From the NCBI GenBank assembly GCA_934561175.1, contig CAKTFW010000001.1, positions 1 to 64,000 on the forward strand: a stretch of 64,000 bases of DNA, given 5' to 3'. Below, in pieces: positions 1-6,911 of this stretch. The stretch's first letter is position 1; each line of letters opens with the position of its first letter. The DNA comes from an uncultured Oscillospiraceae bacterium. GTDB lineage: Bacteria > Bacillota > Clostridia > Oscillospirales > Oscillospiraceae. The position numbers and the translations under genes are program-made. The notes beneath the pieces were generated by a model, which was not told where the DNA came from, made no database searches, and saw only the letters and a list, made by a program, of their open reading frames with translations.

Positions 1-553
1 CGCGGCTCACCGTTGCCCGACTCAAACCAAGGCACCAACCAATCTCTTCATGGGTATAAGGCAAACAGTTTTCCGTGATGCCCTTGTCTGGATTTGCCTG
101 CGCCGTCTCCCGCAGCAACAGCGATGCCACTCGCCCATACCGGTCCAGAAAGCACACATCGTGCAGCAGATAAGAAAGATGATTCATGGTGTTGGAACAA
201 AATTGCAGCAGCTTGGTCAAAAGTTCCGCATCCTGCTGCAAATAAGGTAACAGGGTCGCAATGGTGCAGTCGATCAGCGCTACATGATTGATCGCAATCA
301 CCGTTGTCGGACGAGTTGAGCAGCTCTGAAATGAGGATTCTCCAAAAATTCTTCCCTTTTCCACAATCTCCAGTGTCATCTCGTCTCCCGCAAGTGCATC
401 CAGCAGCACACGAACCCGGCCCTCCCGGATAATATACAGGCTGTCGGCCGGTTCTCCCGCAAAATAAATTGTCTGTCCTGGCTCATAAACGCGCAGTGGC
501 CCCACCTGCTCCAATTTTTGCAGCTCCGCCTCTGTAAATCGATCGTCTATCAT
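1..553 (-). CDS. Crp/Fnr-family transcriptional regulator (C-terminus cut by window edge)
   Basis: The readable 184 codons give an N-terminal cyclic-nucleotide-binding-type jelly roll (GEPADSLYIIREGRVRV, then KGRIFGESSFQ), a long dimerisation helix and the start of a winged helix with recognition helix GLSRATVSR. This is the usual Crp/Fnr layout, and about 40 residues are missing beyond base 1. No N-terminal FNR-type cysteine cluster is visible, so an oxygen-sensing iron-sulfur FNR is unlikely; the effector is unknown. The start is the ATG at 553, preceded by GGAGGA. It is divergent from an NSS symporter, with a perfect Crp-type palindrome between them, so it probably controls that transporter and itself (inference). 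Confidence 0.9.
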   Translation of the reverse strand, partial: MIDDRFTEAELQKLEQVGPLRVYEPGQTIYFAGEPADSLYIIREGRVRVLLDALAGDEMTLEIVEKGRIFGESSFQSCSTRPTTVIAINHVALIDCTIATLLPYLQQDAELLTKLLQFCSNTMNHLSYLLHDVCFLDRYGRVASLLLRETAQANPDKGITENCLPYTHEEIGWCLGLSRATVSR

Positions 554-567
554 TTCGTCCTCCGATT

Positions 568-583
568 TGTGATAAATATCACA
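568..583. promoter_or_regulatory. Crp/Fnr-type operator in divergent promoter region
   Basis: TGTGATAAATATCACA is a perfect palindrome matching the Crp consensus TGTGA-N6-TCACA. Its centre (575.5) lies 41.5 bp upstream of the start point predicted from the symporter -10 box, the class II activator position known for Crp. It also lies 15 bp upstream of the regulator's own start codon, which fits autorepression. Confidence 0.8.
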
Positions 584-601
584 TTTATTTTACAGGCAGA
601 C

Positions 602-610
602 TGCTATAAT
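602..610 (+). promoter_or_regulatory. Extended -10 promoter of the NSS symporter gene
   Basis: TGCTATAAT is a perfect extended -10 element. No good -35 box is seen at 16-18 bp, as expected for an activator-dependent promoter. The predicted start point is near 617. Confidence 0.6.
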
Positions 611-646
611 GGTCAATATTGATTTTAGAGAAATGAGAGGATTATC

Positions 647-1996
647 ATGGAACGCGCAACTTTTAAATCCCGGCTTGGATTTATTTTGATCGCAGCGGGC
701 TGCGCCATCGGCATTGGAAATGTCTGGCGCTTTCCCTATATCACCGGCAACTACGGCGGCGGTGCCTTTGTTTTCTTCTACCTGATCTTTTTGCTGCTGA
801 TTGGTGTACCGATCCTGACAATGGAATTGGCCATTGGCCGCGCCAGCCGCCAGAGCACCATCCGCGCCTATCAGGTTCTGGAGCGTCCTGGGCAAAAGTG
901 GCATCTGCACGGTCCCATCGCCATGATCGGCAACTATGTGCTGATGATGTTCTACACCCCAATTGCCGGCTGGATGCTGGCCTATTTCTTCAAGTTTATC
1001 AGCGGTGATTTTGTCGGCTGTGACCTTGCCGGTGTAGAGCAGGTCTTTACCAATCTGACTGCAGATCCGTTCTCTATGGTATTCTGGATGCTCCTGATCG
1101 TATTGGGCGGCTTTTTTATCTGTTCCCGCGGTCTGCAACACGGCGTGGAGCGAATCACAAAATGGATGATGCTGGCACTGCTGGGCCTGATTATCGTCCT
1201 GGCGGTCCACAGCATTCTGCTGGATGAAGGATTTGCCGGTCTGAGCTTCTACCTGAAGCCCGACTTCTCCAAAATGAAAGATTACGGCGTCCTGAACACC
1301 CTGGTTGCCGCTATGAACCAGAGCTTTTTTACTTTGAGCCTCGGCATCGGTGCCATGCTGATTTTCGGCAGCTATATGGATCGCAACCGCACGCTGCTGG
1401 GCGAATCACTGCAAATTGTTGTTCTCGACACTTTCGTTGCAATTGCCTCCGGATTGATTATCTTCCCAGCCTGTTTCTCCTTTGGCATTAACCCGGATAG
1501 CGGCCCAAACCTGATTTTCATCACACTGCCGAATGTGTTCAACTCCATGCCCCTGAGCCGTTTCTGGGGTGCGCTGTTTTTCCTGTTGATGACCTTTGCA
1601 TCCTTTTCCACGGTTCTGGCCGTCTTTGAGAATATTATCGCCTGCTGTATCGACCAGTGGCACTGCTCCCGAAAGAAGGCCTGCCTCATCAACGCCATAC
1701 TCGTCTCCGTCCTGGCGCTGCCCTGTATTTTCGGTTTTAATCTGCTCAGCGGTTTTACCATCGGCGGGCAGAACATCATGGGAATGGAAGATTTCCTGGT
1801 CAGCAATCTGTTGCTTCCCATCGGTTCCCTGATCTACCTGTTATTCTGCGTCAGCCGCGTCGGCTGGGGATTCTCCAACTATCAGGCAGAGGCCAATCGC
1901 GGTGCAGGCTGTAAAGTACCGACCTGGATTCGCTTTTATGTCACCTATATTCTTCCACTTCTGGTCATCGTAATTCTCGTTCTGGGCCTCATCTGA
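647..1996 (+). CDS. Sodium-dependent transporter, NSS (SNF) family
   Basis: This 449-residue polytopic membrane protein resembles bacterial LeuT/MhsT/TnaT-type transporters. TM1 carries the family signature GCAIGIGNVWRFPYI, the unwound sodium and substrate site, and about 11 hydrophobic segments follow, the usual count for bacterial members. It should co-transport an amino acid or related amine with Na+ across the cytoplasmic membrane; the substrate cannot be read from sequence. The start ATG follows an AGAGG site. It stands alone, divergent from the Crp-type regulator, with an activator-type promoter and its own terminator. Confidence 0.92.
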   Translation: MERATFKSRLGFILIAAGCAIGIGNVWRFPYITGNYGGGAFVFFYLIFLLLIGVPILTMELAIGRASRQSTIRAYQVLERPGQKWHLHGPIAMIGNYVLMMFYTPIAGWMLAYFFKFISGDFVGCDLAGVEQVFTNLTADPFSMVFWMLLIVLGGFFICSRGLQHGVERITKWMMLALLGLIIVLAVHSILLDEGFAGLSFYLKPDFSKMKDYGVLNTLVAAMNQSFFTLSLGIGAMLIFGSYMDRNRTLLGESLQIVVLDTFVAIASGLIIFPACFSFGINPDSGPNLIFITLPNVFNSMPLSRFWGALFFLLMTFASFSTVLAVFENIIACCIDQWHCSRKKACLINAILVSVLALPCIFGFNLLSGFTIGGQNIMGMEDFLVSNLLLPIGSLIYLLFCVSRVGWGFSNYQAEANRGAGCKVPTWIRFYVTYILPLLVIVILVLGLI

Positions 1997-2013
1997 ACGC
2001 AGATTATACAGAC

Positions 2014-2055
2014 AAAACAGCACGGAAACTTTCTGGCTTTCCGTGCTGTTTTTAT
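2014..2055. terminator. Bidirectional terminator between NSS gene and spoIVA
   Basis: A 15-bp perfect stem (2014-2028 with 2038-2052) has A-run and T-run flanks, so it can end both the plus-strand symporter gene and the convergent spoIVA. Confidence 0.85.
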
Positions 2056-2065
2056 GTTTTTTATG

Positions 2066-3538
2066 TTAGAGAATAATGCAGATCAGGCCGCCGGATCCCT
2101 CATTGATAATCCGGGAGAGCGTCTGCTTCAGTTTCATTCGGGCATCATCCGGCATCCGTTTAAGCTTGGTATTCAGTCCTTCGCTGACCAGCTCATAAAC
2201 AGACTTGCCAAAAATATTGCTCTGCCACAGCTTTTCCGTGTCGCCTTCATACTCGCCCAGCAAATACTTAACCAGATCCTCTGATTGCTTTTCATCTCCC
2301 ACCATCGGGCTGATTTCGGCTTCAATATCCGCCCGCATCATGTGGATTGAAGGCGCGCTGGCACGCAGTTTGACCCCATAACTGGAACCTTTGTGGACAA
2401 TCTCCGGTACTTCCAGATGCATCTCCTCCGGTGTTGGCATCACAATGCCATAGCCGGTCGCACGAACCGACTCCAGTGCACCGGAAATCTTATCATACTC
2501 TTTTTTCACAGAGGAAAGCTCTTCCAGCAGGCGCATCAGATCTCCATCATTTTCCACGGAAAGCCCGGACTGTTCGCTGAGTACCGTATAGAACAGTTCT
2601 TCCGGGAATCTTAAAATGCAGCTGACGGTTCCCGTACCCAGATCAATCTCACGAATCGAATAATCCTGAACCGACTCCAGCTCACAAATCGAACGGATTG
2701 CCGGTTCAGCTTCGCTGATGTGCGCAATATGTTCCGCACTGCGGCGCATCGCCTCATACAGCGCCTGTTTAATCGCGTGGGTCGTCTGCAAAGCATCCAC
2801 CCAGCGCGGCAGGAAAAAGCGCATTTCCCGCACGGGGAACTCATAGAGCAAACCGCAAAGAATGCTCTGAATTTGCGCCTGATTCAGCGTCAGACAGTTC
2901 ACACATTGGCAACGAACCTGGTAGGTCTGTGCAATTTCCCGACTCAGGCTCTGCGCCGCCTCTGACGATGGATCTGTCGTATTCAGCAGAACCAAGAAGG
3001 GTTTTCCCGTCGCCTTCATGTCCTGGATGGAGCGTGCCTCTGCATCCAGATAATCCTCCCGCGGAATTTCTGTCACCGTTCCATCCGTCGTAATCAGGAT
3101 TCCCGCTGTACAGTGATCCTCCATCACCTTTTTTGTGCCCAGCTCTGCGGCCTCAGTCATTGGGATTTCCTGATCTGCCCAGGGTGTGGTCACCATCCGC
3201 GGCACACCATCTTCTGTAGCCCCCATAGCGCCTTCTACCATATAGCCCACACTGTCAATCAGCCGTACTGACAGTTTTGTAACCTCATCCGGGCAAATTT
3301 CCACTGCCTCTTCCGGTACAAATTTCGGCTCTGCCGTCATAATTGTCTTACCAGATCCAGACTGTGGCAGTTCATCCCGCGCCCGTTCCCGTTGATACAC
3401 ATCCGTGATATTTGGCAACACCAGCTGCTCCATAAACCGTTTGATAAAAGTTGATTTTCCCGTCCGAACCGGGCCCACTACACTGAGATAAATATTGCCG
3501 CCCGTTCGCTGGCCAATTTGCTGGTAAATACTTTCCAT
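2066..3538 (-). CDS. spoIVA: Stage IV sporulation protein A (spore coat morphogenetic ATPase)
   Basis: This 490-residue protein is close to the 492 residues of Bacillus SpoIVA. The N-terminal TRAFAC-type P-loop is present (VVGPVRTGKST), followed by a DSVGY switch motif; SpoIVA hydrolyses ATP and polymerises on the outer forespore membrane as the coat basement layer. The conserved opening (ERTGGDIYLGVVG-type; here QRTGGNIYLSVVG) fixes the start at ATG 3538, which follows GGGGGAGG; an in-frame extension upstream lacks family similarity. The C-terminal tail anchors the protein via SpoVM in characterised species. It is monocistronic, with a sigma-E-like promoter. This is direct evidence for endospore formation. 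Confidence 0.97.
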   Translation of the reverse strand: MESIYQQIGQRTGGNIYLSVVGPVRTGKSTFIKRFMEQLVLPNITDVYQRERARDELPQSGSGKTIMTAEPKFVPEEAVEICPDEVTKLSVRLIDSVGYMVEGAMGATEDGVPRMVTTPWADQEIPMTEAAELGTKKVMEDHCTAGILITTDGTVTEIPREDYLDAEARSIQDMKATGKPFLVLLNTTDPSSEAAQSLSREIAQTYQVRCQCVNCLTLNQAQIQSILCGLLYEFPVREMRFFLPRWVDALQTTHAIKQALYEAMRRSAEHIAHISEAEPAIRSICELESVQDYSIREIDLGTGTVSCILRFPEELFYTVLSEQSGLSVENDGDLMRLLEELSSVKKEYDKISGALESVRATGYGIVMPTPEEMHLEVPEIVHKGSSYGVKLRASAPSIHMMRADIEAEISPMVGDEKQSEDLVKYLLGEYEGDTEKLWQSNIFGKSVYELVSEGLNTKLKRMPDDARMKLKQTLSRIINEGSGGLICIIL

Positions 3539-3572
3539 ATTGCAACCTCCCCCAAGGCTTGTTTCTTCGTTC

Positions 3573-3602
3573 ATGTATATGGGACAGCTTTTCCGGTTAT
3601 GC
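3573..3602 (-). promoter_or_regulatory. Sigma-E-like sporulation promoter of spoIVA
   Basis: Reading the minus strand, GCATAAC (3596-3602) and CATATACAT (3573-3581) are separated by 14 bp, close to the mother-cell sigma-E consensus GNATANN-N14-CATANNNT. spoIVA is a known sigma-E gene in Bacillus. Confidence 0.6.
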
Positions 3603-3612
3603 ACCGGCATAT

Positions 3613-3646
3613 AAAAAGGCAGGCGGATAAACCGCCTGCCTTTTTT
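3613..3646 (-). terminator. Terminator after the SPOCS-LysM gene
   Basis: A 14-bp stem (3613-3626 / 3632-3645) flanked by A and T runs separates the SPOCS-LysM gene from spoIVA, so the two are separate transcripts. Confidence 0.85.
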
Positions 3647-3647
3647 G

Positions 3648-5162
3648 CTAGGATACCTGCATTGGGATCAACAGCATTGTCCCCGGCTGAAGGATCGCTT
3701 CCTCTGTCAGCTGATTGGCTTCACAAATCGCAGCAACCGTTGTATGGCACCCCTTTGCCAGCGACCAGAGCGTCTCATCCGGCGCGGCCGCCCGCAGCAC
3801 GACCGATGGCTGCTCCATTTGATCTACAGGCCATTCCGCCTCAACTGCACCACAGCAAATTGCAACACGCTCCGCCGCAAAGCTGTCGAGTTGGAATTGC
3901 ATTGGAATGCACACTTCCATCCCATCGGAACCCACCAACGCCGTCGCCGCCTCGGTCAGTGCGGCCTGTGGCCGCAATAATCCCGCAGGATGCAGCTGTG
4001 TCTGACAAAATGCCTCCATACGGCGCGTCAAACTCTGCAGCTGCCCTGCCATGTCCCGATACAGCAATGATACCTGCGCGCCTGCCTGTACCTCTACGAT
4101 TTCTCCGTTGCGCTGCTGCGTCGGGAAGTCCAGATAAACCGTCGTCTCCAACACCTCTGATGCTGGCGCCGCAATCATCTCCCGCAGCGTCTGATGCAGC
4201 GTTTGGCTATCCAGCAGATTCTCCGTCTGCAGTTCTGCCATCTCCGGTGTCAGCAAACACTCCGTACTATAGAGGTCCGTTACTGCCTCCACCTCGTGCT
4301 GACCAATCGCAGCACACTGCGCCAGCACATTCAATGTTAACTGTACGCGATTTGCATCCGTCTGCGCGTCCATGGTAAGTTCCGCCCCGGTCAGAATTGG
4401 AACAACACAGCACGCTTCACTTTCGCACTCCCGATCCAGCTCTGCATACTGAGAAAATGGAACAGAAAAGGCCCAATTGTGCAACACAGTATCTGCGCCC
4501 CGATAGAGCACCTGTACTGCTACTATTCCCTTAAAAACAACACGACTGCCAATCGTCTTCTGCTCACTAAGAATGAGGTTTGCATTCCAATGACAAATCT
4601 CGTCAATCGGCGATTCGCCCGCTGCCAGCTCCATCTCTTCGCTAACTACAAATGCTTTCTCGCCCATCGCCTCCAAATGCCGCACCGGGAAGGTTGTACG
4701 CTGTACCTGTACCGTCTGCGGCGCATTCAGATTCCAGGTGATCTGCTCAGACGCTTCACACGCGGTCACTGCACAGCCCACATTAACGCGAATCAGCATT
4801 TTTCTCGGTCCCTGCATACGCGCATCCACTGACCGGATACAGCACCGGCAGAGCACCTGCGCGGCGCCCGTCAGTGCCGGATGATCCACCCGCACCGAAA
4901 ATGGGATATACGCTTCTACCGGCCAAATCTGTCCCTCGTCCGATGCCAGCAGCACGGCTGTCTGTACCCCGCCGGACAGCGTCACGCTGCCGTCCCGGCA
5001 GTCTTTCCCTCGAAGTAGCACCTGTCCGGTACAACTTAAAATCCGGACATTGTCCGGACAGCTTTCCGGCACAAACGCTTCTGCCGTTTCTTCCTGATAG
5101 AGATTTTGTCTGACAACCGGTTTATAAAAGGGCCATTTTTTCTCTTCAAATGCAAGCTCCAC
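3648..5162 (-). CDS. SPOCS (DUF3794) domain protein with C-terminal LysM
   Basis: The protein has 504 residues: several tandem SPOCS/DUF3794 beta-domains, then a C-terminal LysM (DETLWSLAKGCHTTVAAICEAN...LLIPM) that should bind cortex or cell-wall glycan. Such proteins are spore coat/cortex-associated in Clostridia, and the family sits near spoIVA as here. The chosen start is GTG at 5162, eight bases after AAGGAG; a GTG 18 codons upstream lacks a ribosome site. A sigma-E-like promoter precedes it. The exact role is unknown; coat-cortex attachment (SafA-like) is inference. Confidence 0.85.
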   Translation of the reverse strand: MELAFEEKKWPFYKPVVRQNLYQEETAEAFVPESCPDNVRILSCTGQVLLRGKDCRDGSVTLSGGVQTAVLLASDEGQIWPVEAYIPFSVRVDHPALTGAAQVLCRCCIRSVDARMQGPRKMLIRVNVGCAVTACEASEQITWNLNAPQTVQVQRTTFPVRHLEAMGEKAFVVSEEMELAAGESPIDEICHWNANLILSEQKTIGSRVVFKGIVAVQVLYRGADTVLHNWAFSVPFSQYAELDRECESEACCVVPILTGAELTMDAQTDANRVQLTLNVLAQCAAIGQHEVEAVTDLYSTECLLTPEMAELQTENLLDSQTLHQTLREMIAAPASEVLETTVYLDFPTQQRNGEIVEVQAGAQVSLLYRDMAGQLQSLTRRMEAFCQTQLHPAGLLRPQAALTEAATALVGSDGMEVCIPMQFQLDSFAAERVAICCGAVEAEWPVDQMEQPSVVLRAAAPDETLWSLAKGCHTTVAAICEANQLTEEAILQPGTMLLIPMQVS

Positions 5163-5204
5163 AACATTCACTCCTTGTATAGTCTGCTTGTCTCTTCCTG
5201 AAGA

Positions 5205-5234
5205 AACTATACGCACGGAGAGAATGGGATATGC
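5205..5234 (-). promoter_or_regulatory. Possible sigma-E-like promoter of the SPOCS-LysM gene
   Basis: On the minus strand GCATATC (5228-5234) and CGTATAGTT (5205-5213) are 14 bp apart, the same spacing as the spoIVA promoter. The -10 match is partial, so this is weaker. Confidence 0.35.
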
Positions 5235-5384
5235 CTATGCTTTCCGTATCAGACAAAAACCGAGTATCACAAGTCCGCTTCCCAGCAGCACCTGCACCAC
5301 CGTAGAAGAAAACAGCGTTCCCAGCAGCAGTCCGACACCAACCGCACCGATTGCTAGTCCCAACATCATTGTTTGCCGGCACAT
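5235..5384 (-). CDS. Small membrane protein, 49 residues, unknown function
   Basis: The frame runs from ATG 5384 to TAG 5235-5237 and starts MCRQTMMLGLAIGAVGVGLL. It contains two hydrophobic stretches joined by a short TLFSSTVVQ turn and ends RKA, consistent with a two-helix or re-entrant membrane peptide. A strong AGGAGG lies nine bases upstream, inside the 3' arm of a hairpin. It sits between thiN and the SPOCS-LysM gene on the same strand. I do not recognise a characterised family. Confidence 0.65.
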   Translation of the reverse strand: MCRQTMMLGLAIGAVGVGLLLGTLFSSTVVQVLLGSGLVILGFCLIRKA

Positions 5385-5390
5385 AAAGAA

Positions 5391-5422
5391 TCGCCTCCTG
5401 CTATACCATACGCAGGAGGCGA
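5391..5422 (-). promoter_or_regulatory. Hairpin holding the ribosome binding site of the 49-residue gene
   Basis: Arms 5391-5401 and 5412-5422 pair perfectly over 11 bp. The 3' arm on the transcript is GCAGGAGGCGA, so the Shine-Dalgarno sequence is base-paired with a CCTCC segment, followed by TTCTTT and the ATG. It may act as a translational attenuator, or as a thiN terminator with a weak T-tract. Confidence 0.55.
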
Positions 5423-5430
5423 CGAAAATG

Positions 5431-6060
5431 TTATTCTTTTGTTCGAATCAGCAGCGCATTCCCGCTGCCAATCGTAATTCTCACAAAGCCATCCAACGGC
5501 TCATTGCTTACAGAGCGTGTACTGCCGCGATGCAGTGTATAATCTGTCAGCGGATACTTTGCATTTTCAATGCAAACTCCGGTTACCTGCCGATCCAGTG
5601 GGATCAGGCCAAAATAATGATACCCCACACAGTCAATTTCCCAGGTGCCCGGCGTCAGAAGGCTGATGCGATTGGTGGCATCCCAAATTTCAGCCTCTGC
5701 GCCCCATTGCCAGGCCTGCTCCAAAAGCAGCAGATTTGCCAGATGGTGATCCTGTCGGCCACCGGTGCAACCTGTCATCAGGATTTTTCTCCCGCCACGC
5801 TGCACCGCATAGTACAGTGCCTGCTCCAGATCCGTCACATTCTTTACCTGGGGCAGCAGCACCTGCGGGATTCCCACTGGCGGGATGCCGCCAGAATCGT
5901 TATCGCCCACATAGGCCGTTGGCTGGAAGCCCGCCGCGCGGGCAAGCTTAACACCGCCATCGGCGCAGATGACCTCTGAACAGGTACCCCGTACCGTATC
6001 CAAAAAGTGCCAGTCGCCACAGTCCCGCGAGCCGAAAATGATTACTTTTTCAGTTCCCAT
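5431..6060 (-). CDS. thiN: Thiamine pyrophosphokinase
   Basis: The 209 residues match the TPK fold: an N-terminal Asp-rich segment (ICADGGVKLA, then GDNDSGG), a central GGRQDHHLANLLLL motif typical of thiamine pyrophosphokinase, and a C-terminal beta domain ending in TIGSGNALLIRTKE. It converts thiamine plus ATP to thiamine diphosphate plus AMP in the cytosol. The start ATG follows GGAGA and overlaps the rsgA end by 19 bp, so the two are translationally coupled. The rsgA-thiN order, after prkC/stp, is common in Firmicutes. Confidence 0.93.
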   Translation of the reverse strand: MGTEKVIIFGSRDCGDWHFLDTVRGTCSEVICADGGVKLARAAGFQPTAYVGDNDSGGIPPVGIPQVLLPQVKNVTDLEQALYYAVQRGGRKILMTGCTGGRQDHHLANLLLLEQAWQWGAEAEIWDATNRISLLTPGTWEIDCVGYHYFGLIPLDRQVTGVCIENAKYPLTDYTLHRGSTRSVSNEPLDGFVRITIGSGNALLIRTKE

Positions 6061-6911
6061 TCCCGAATCTCCTTTGCCTTCTCATACAGGCGAATATAGC
6101 TTTCATAACGGCTTGGTGCAATCTCCCCGCACGCTACTGCGCTTCGTACTGCACACCCTGGCTCTTTCTGATGGGTGCAGTCATGAAAGCGGCATTTTCC
6201 CAAATAGGGGGCAAAATCCGAAAACGCATACTGCAGATGATCCTTAAGCACCAAATCCATGCGTTCTGTGTCAAAAGCCGAAAATCCCGGCGTATCAGCG
6301 ACAACCGCACCGCAGGAAAGCGGATAAAGCTCCACATGCCGTGTTGTGTGGCGGCCGCGACCCAATTTTTCCGAGACCTCACCAACCTGCTGCATCATAC
6401 CCGGTTCCAGCGCATTGAGAATACTGCTCTTACCTACGCCGGAATTGCCGGTAAATGCACAAATTTTACCTGCAATGGCCTGGCGCAGCGCATCGATTCC
6501 CTCGCCTGTGCGTGCACTGGTACAAATCAACGGAATCTTTGCCTGCCGGTAAATCTGCACCAGTCGATCCCCGTCCGCAAGGTCGGTCTTGTTAATGCAA
6601 AGCAGCACATCCACATTCTGGTTTCCTGCAATCGCCGTCACCCGGTCAATCAGGAACGGCTCCGTCACTGGAATCGTATCTGCCGCCACAATAATCAAGA
6701 GGTCCAAATTGGCAATCGCCGGCCGGATAAAGCAATTTTTCCGCGGCGCAATCTCTGTAATCACATCGCGCTCTACGGCAACCAAGTCCCCTACCAGCGG
6801 CGTAATGCCTGCCTTACGGAACAGGCCGCGGGCCTTACAGGTTAAAAGTCCTTCCGGCGTCTGCACATAGTAAAAGCCGCTCAACGCCTTCATAATCGTT
6901 CCCTGGTTCAT
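6042..6911 (-). CDS. rsgA: Ribosome small-subunit-dependent GTPase A
   Basis: The 289 residues hold an N-terminal OB fold, then a circularly permuted GTPase in the order G4 (NKTD), G5 (SART), G1 (GNSGVGKSS), G3 (DTPGF), and a C-terminal zinc knuckle (CRFHDCTHQKEPGC). RsgA proofreads late 30S maturation around helix 44. The ATG overlaps the prkC stop by four bases (ATGA), so it is coupled to the kinase gene, as in many Gram-positives. Confidence 0.96.
   Translation of the reverse strand: MNQGTIMKALSGFYYVQTPEGLLTCKARGLFRKAGITPLVGDLVAVERDVITEIAPRKNCFIRPAIANLDLLIIVAADTIPVTEPFLIDRVTAIAGNQNVDVLLCINKTDLADGDRLVQIYRQAKIPLICTSARTGEGIDALRQAIAGKICAFTGNSGVGKSSILNALEPGMMQQVGEVSEKLGRGRHTTRHVELYPLSCGAVVADTPGFSAFDTERMDLVLKDHLQYAFSDFAPYLGKCRFHDCTHQKEPGCAVRSAVACGEIAPSRYESYIRLYEKAKEIREWELKK

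Noticed and set aside
1..60. Apparent frameshift in the helix-turn-helix of the Crp/Fnr gene at a TTGG repeat
   Set aside because: A careful re-read of the reverse strand gives one continuous frame through GLSRATVSR; the repeat has only two units and no shift is needed.
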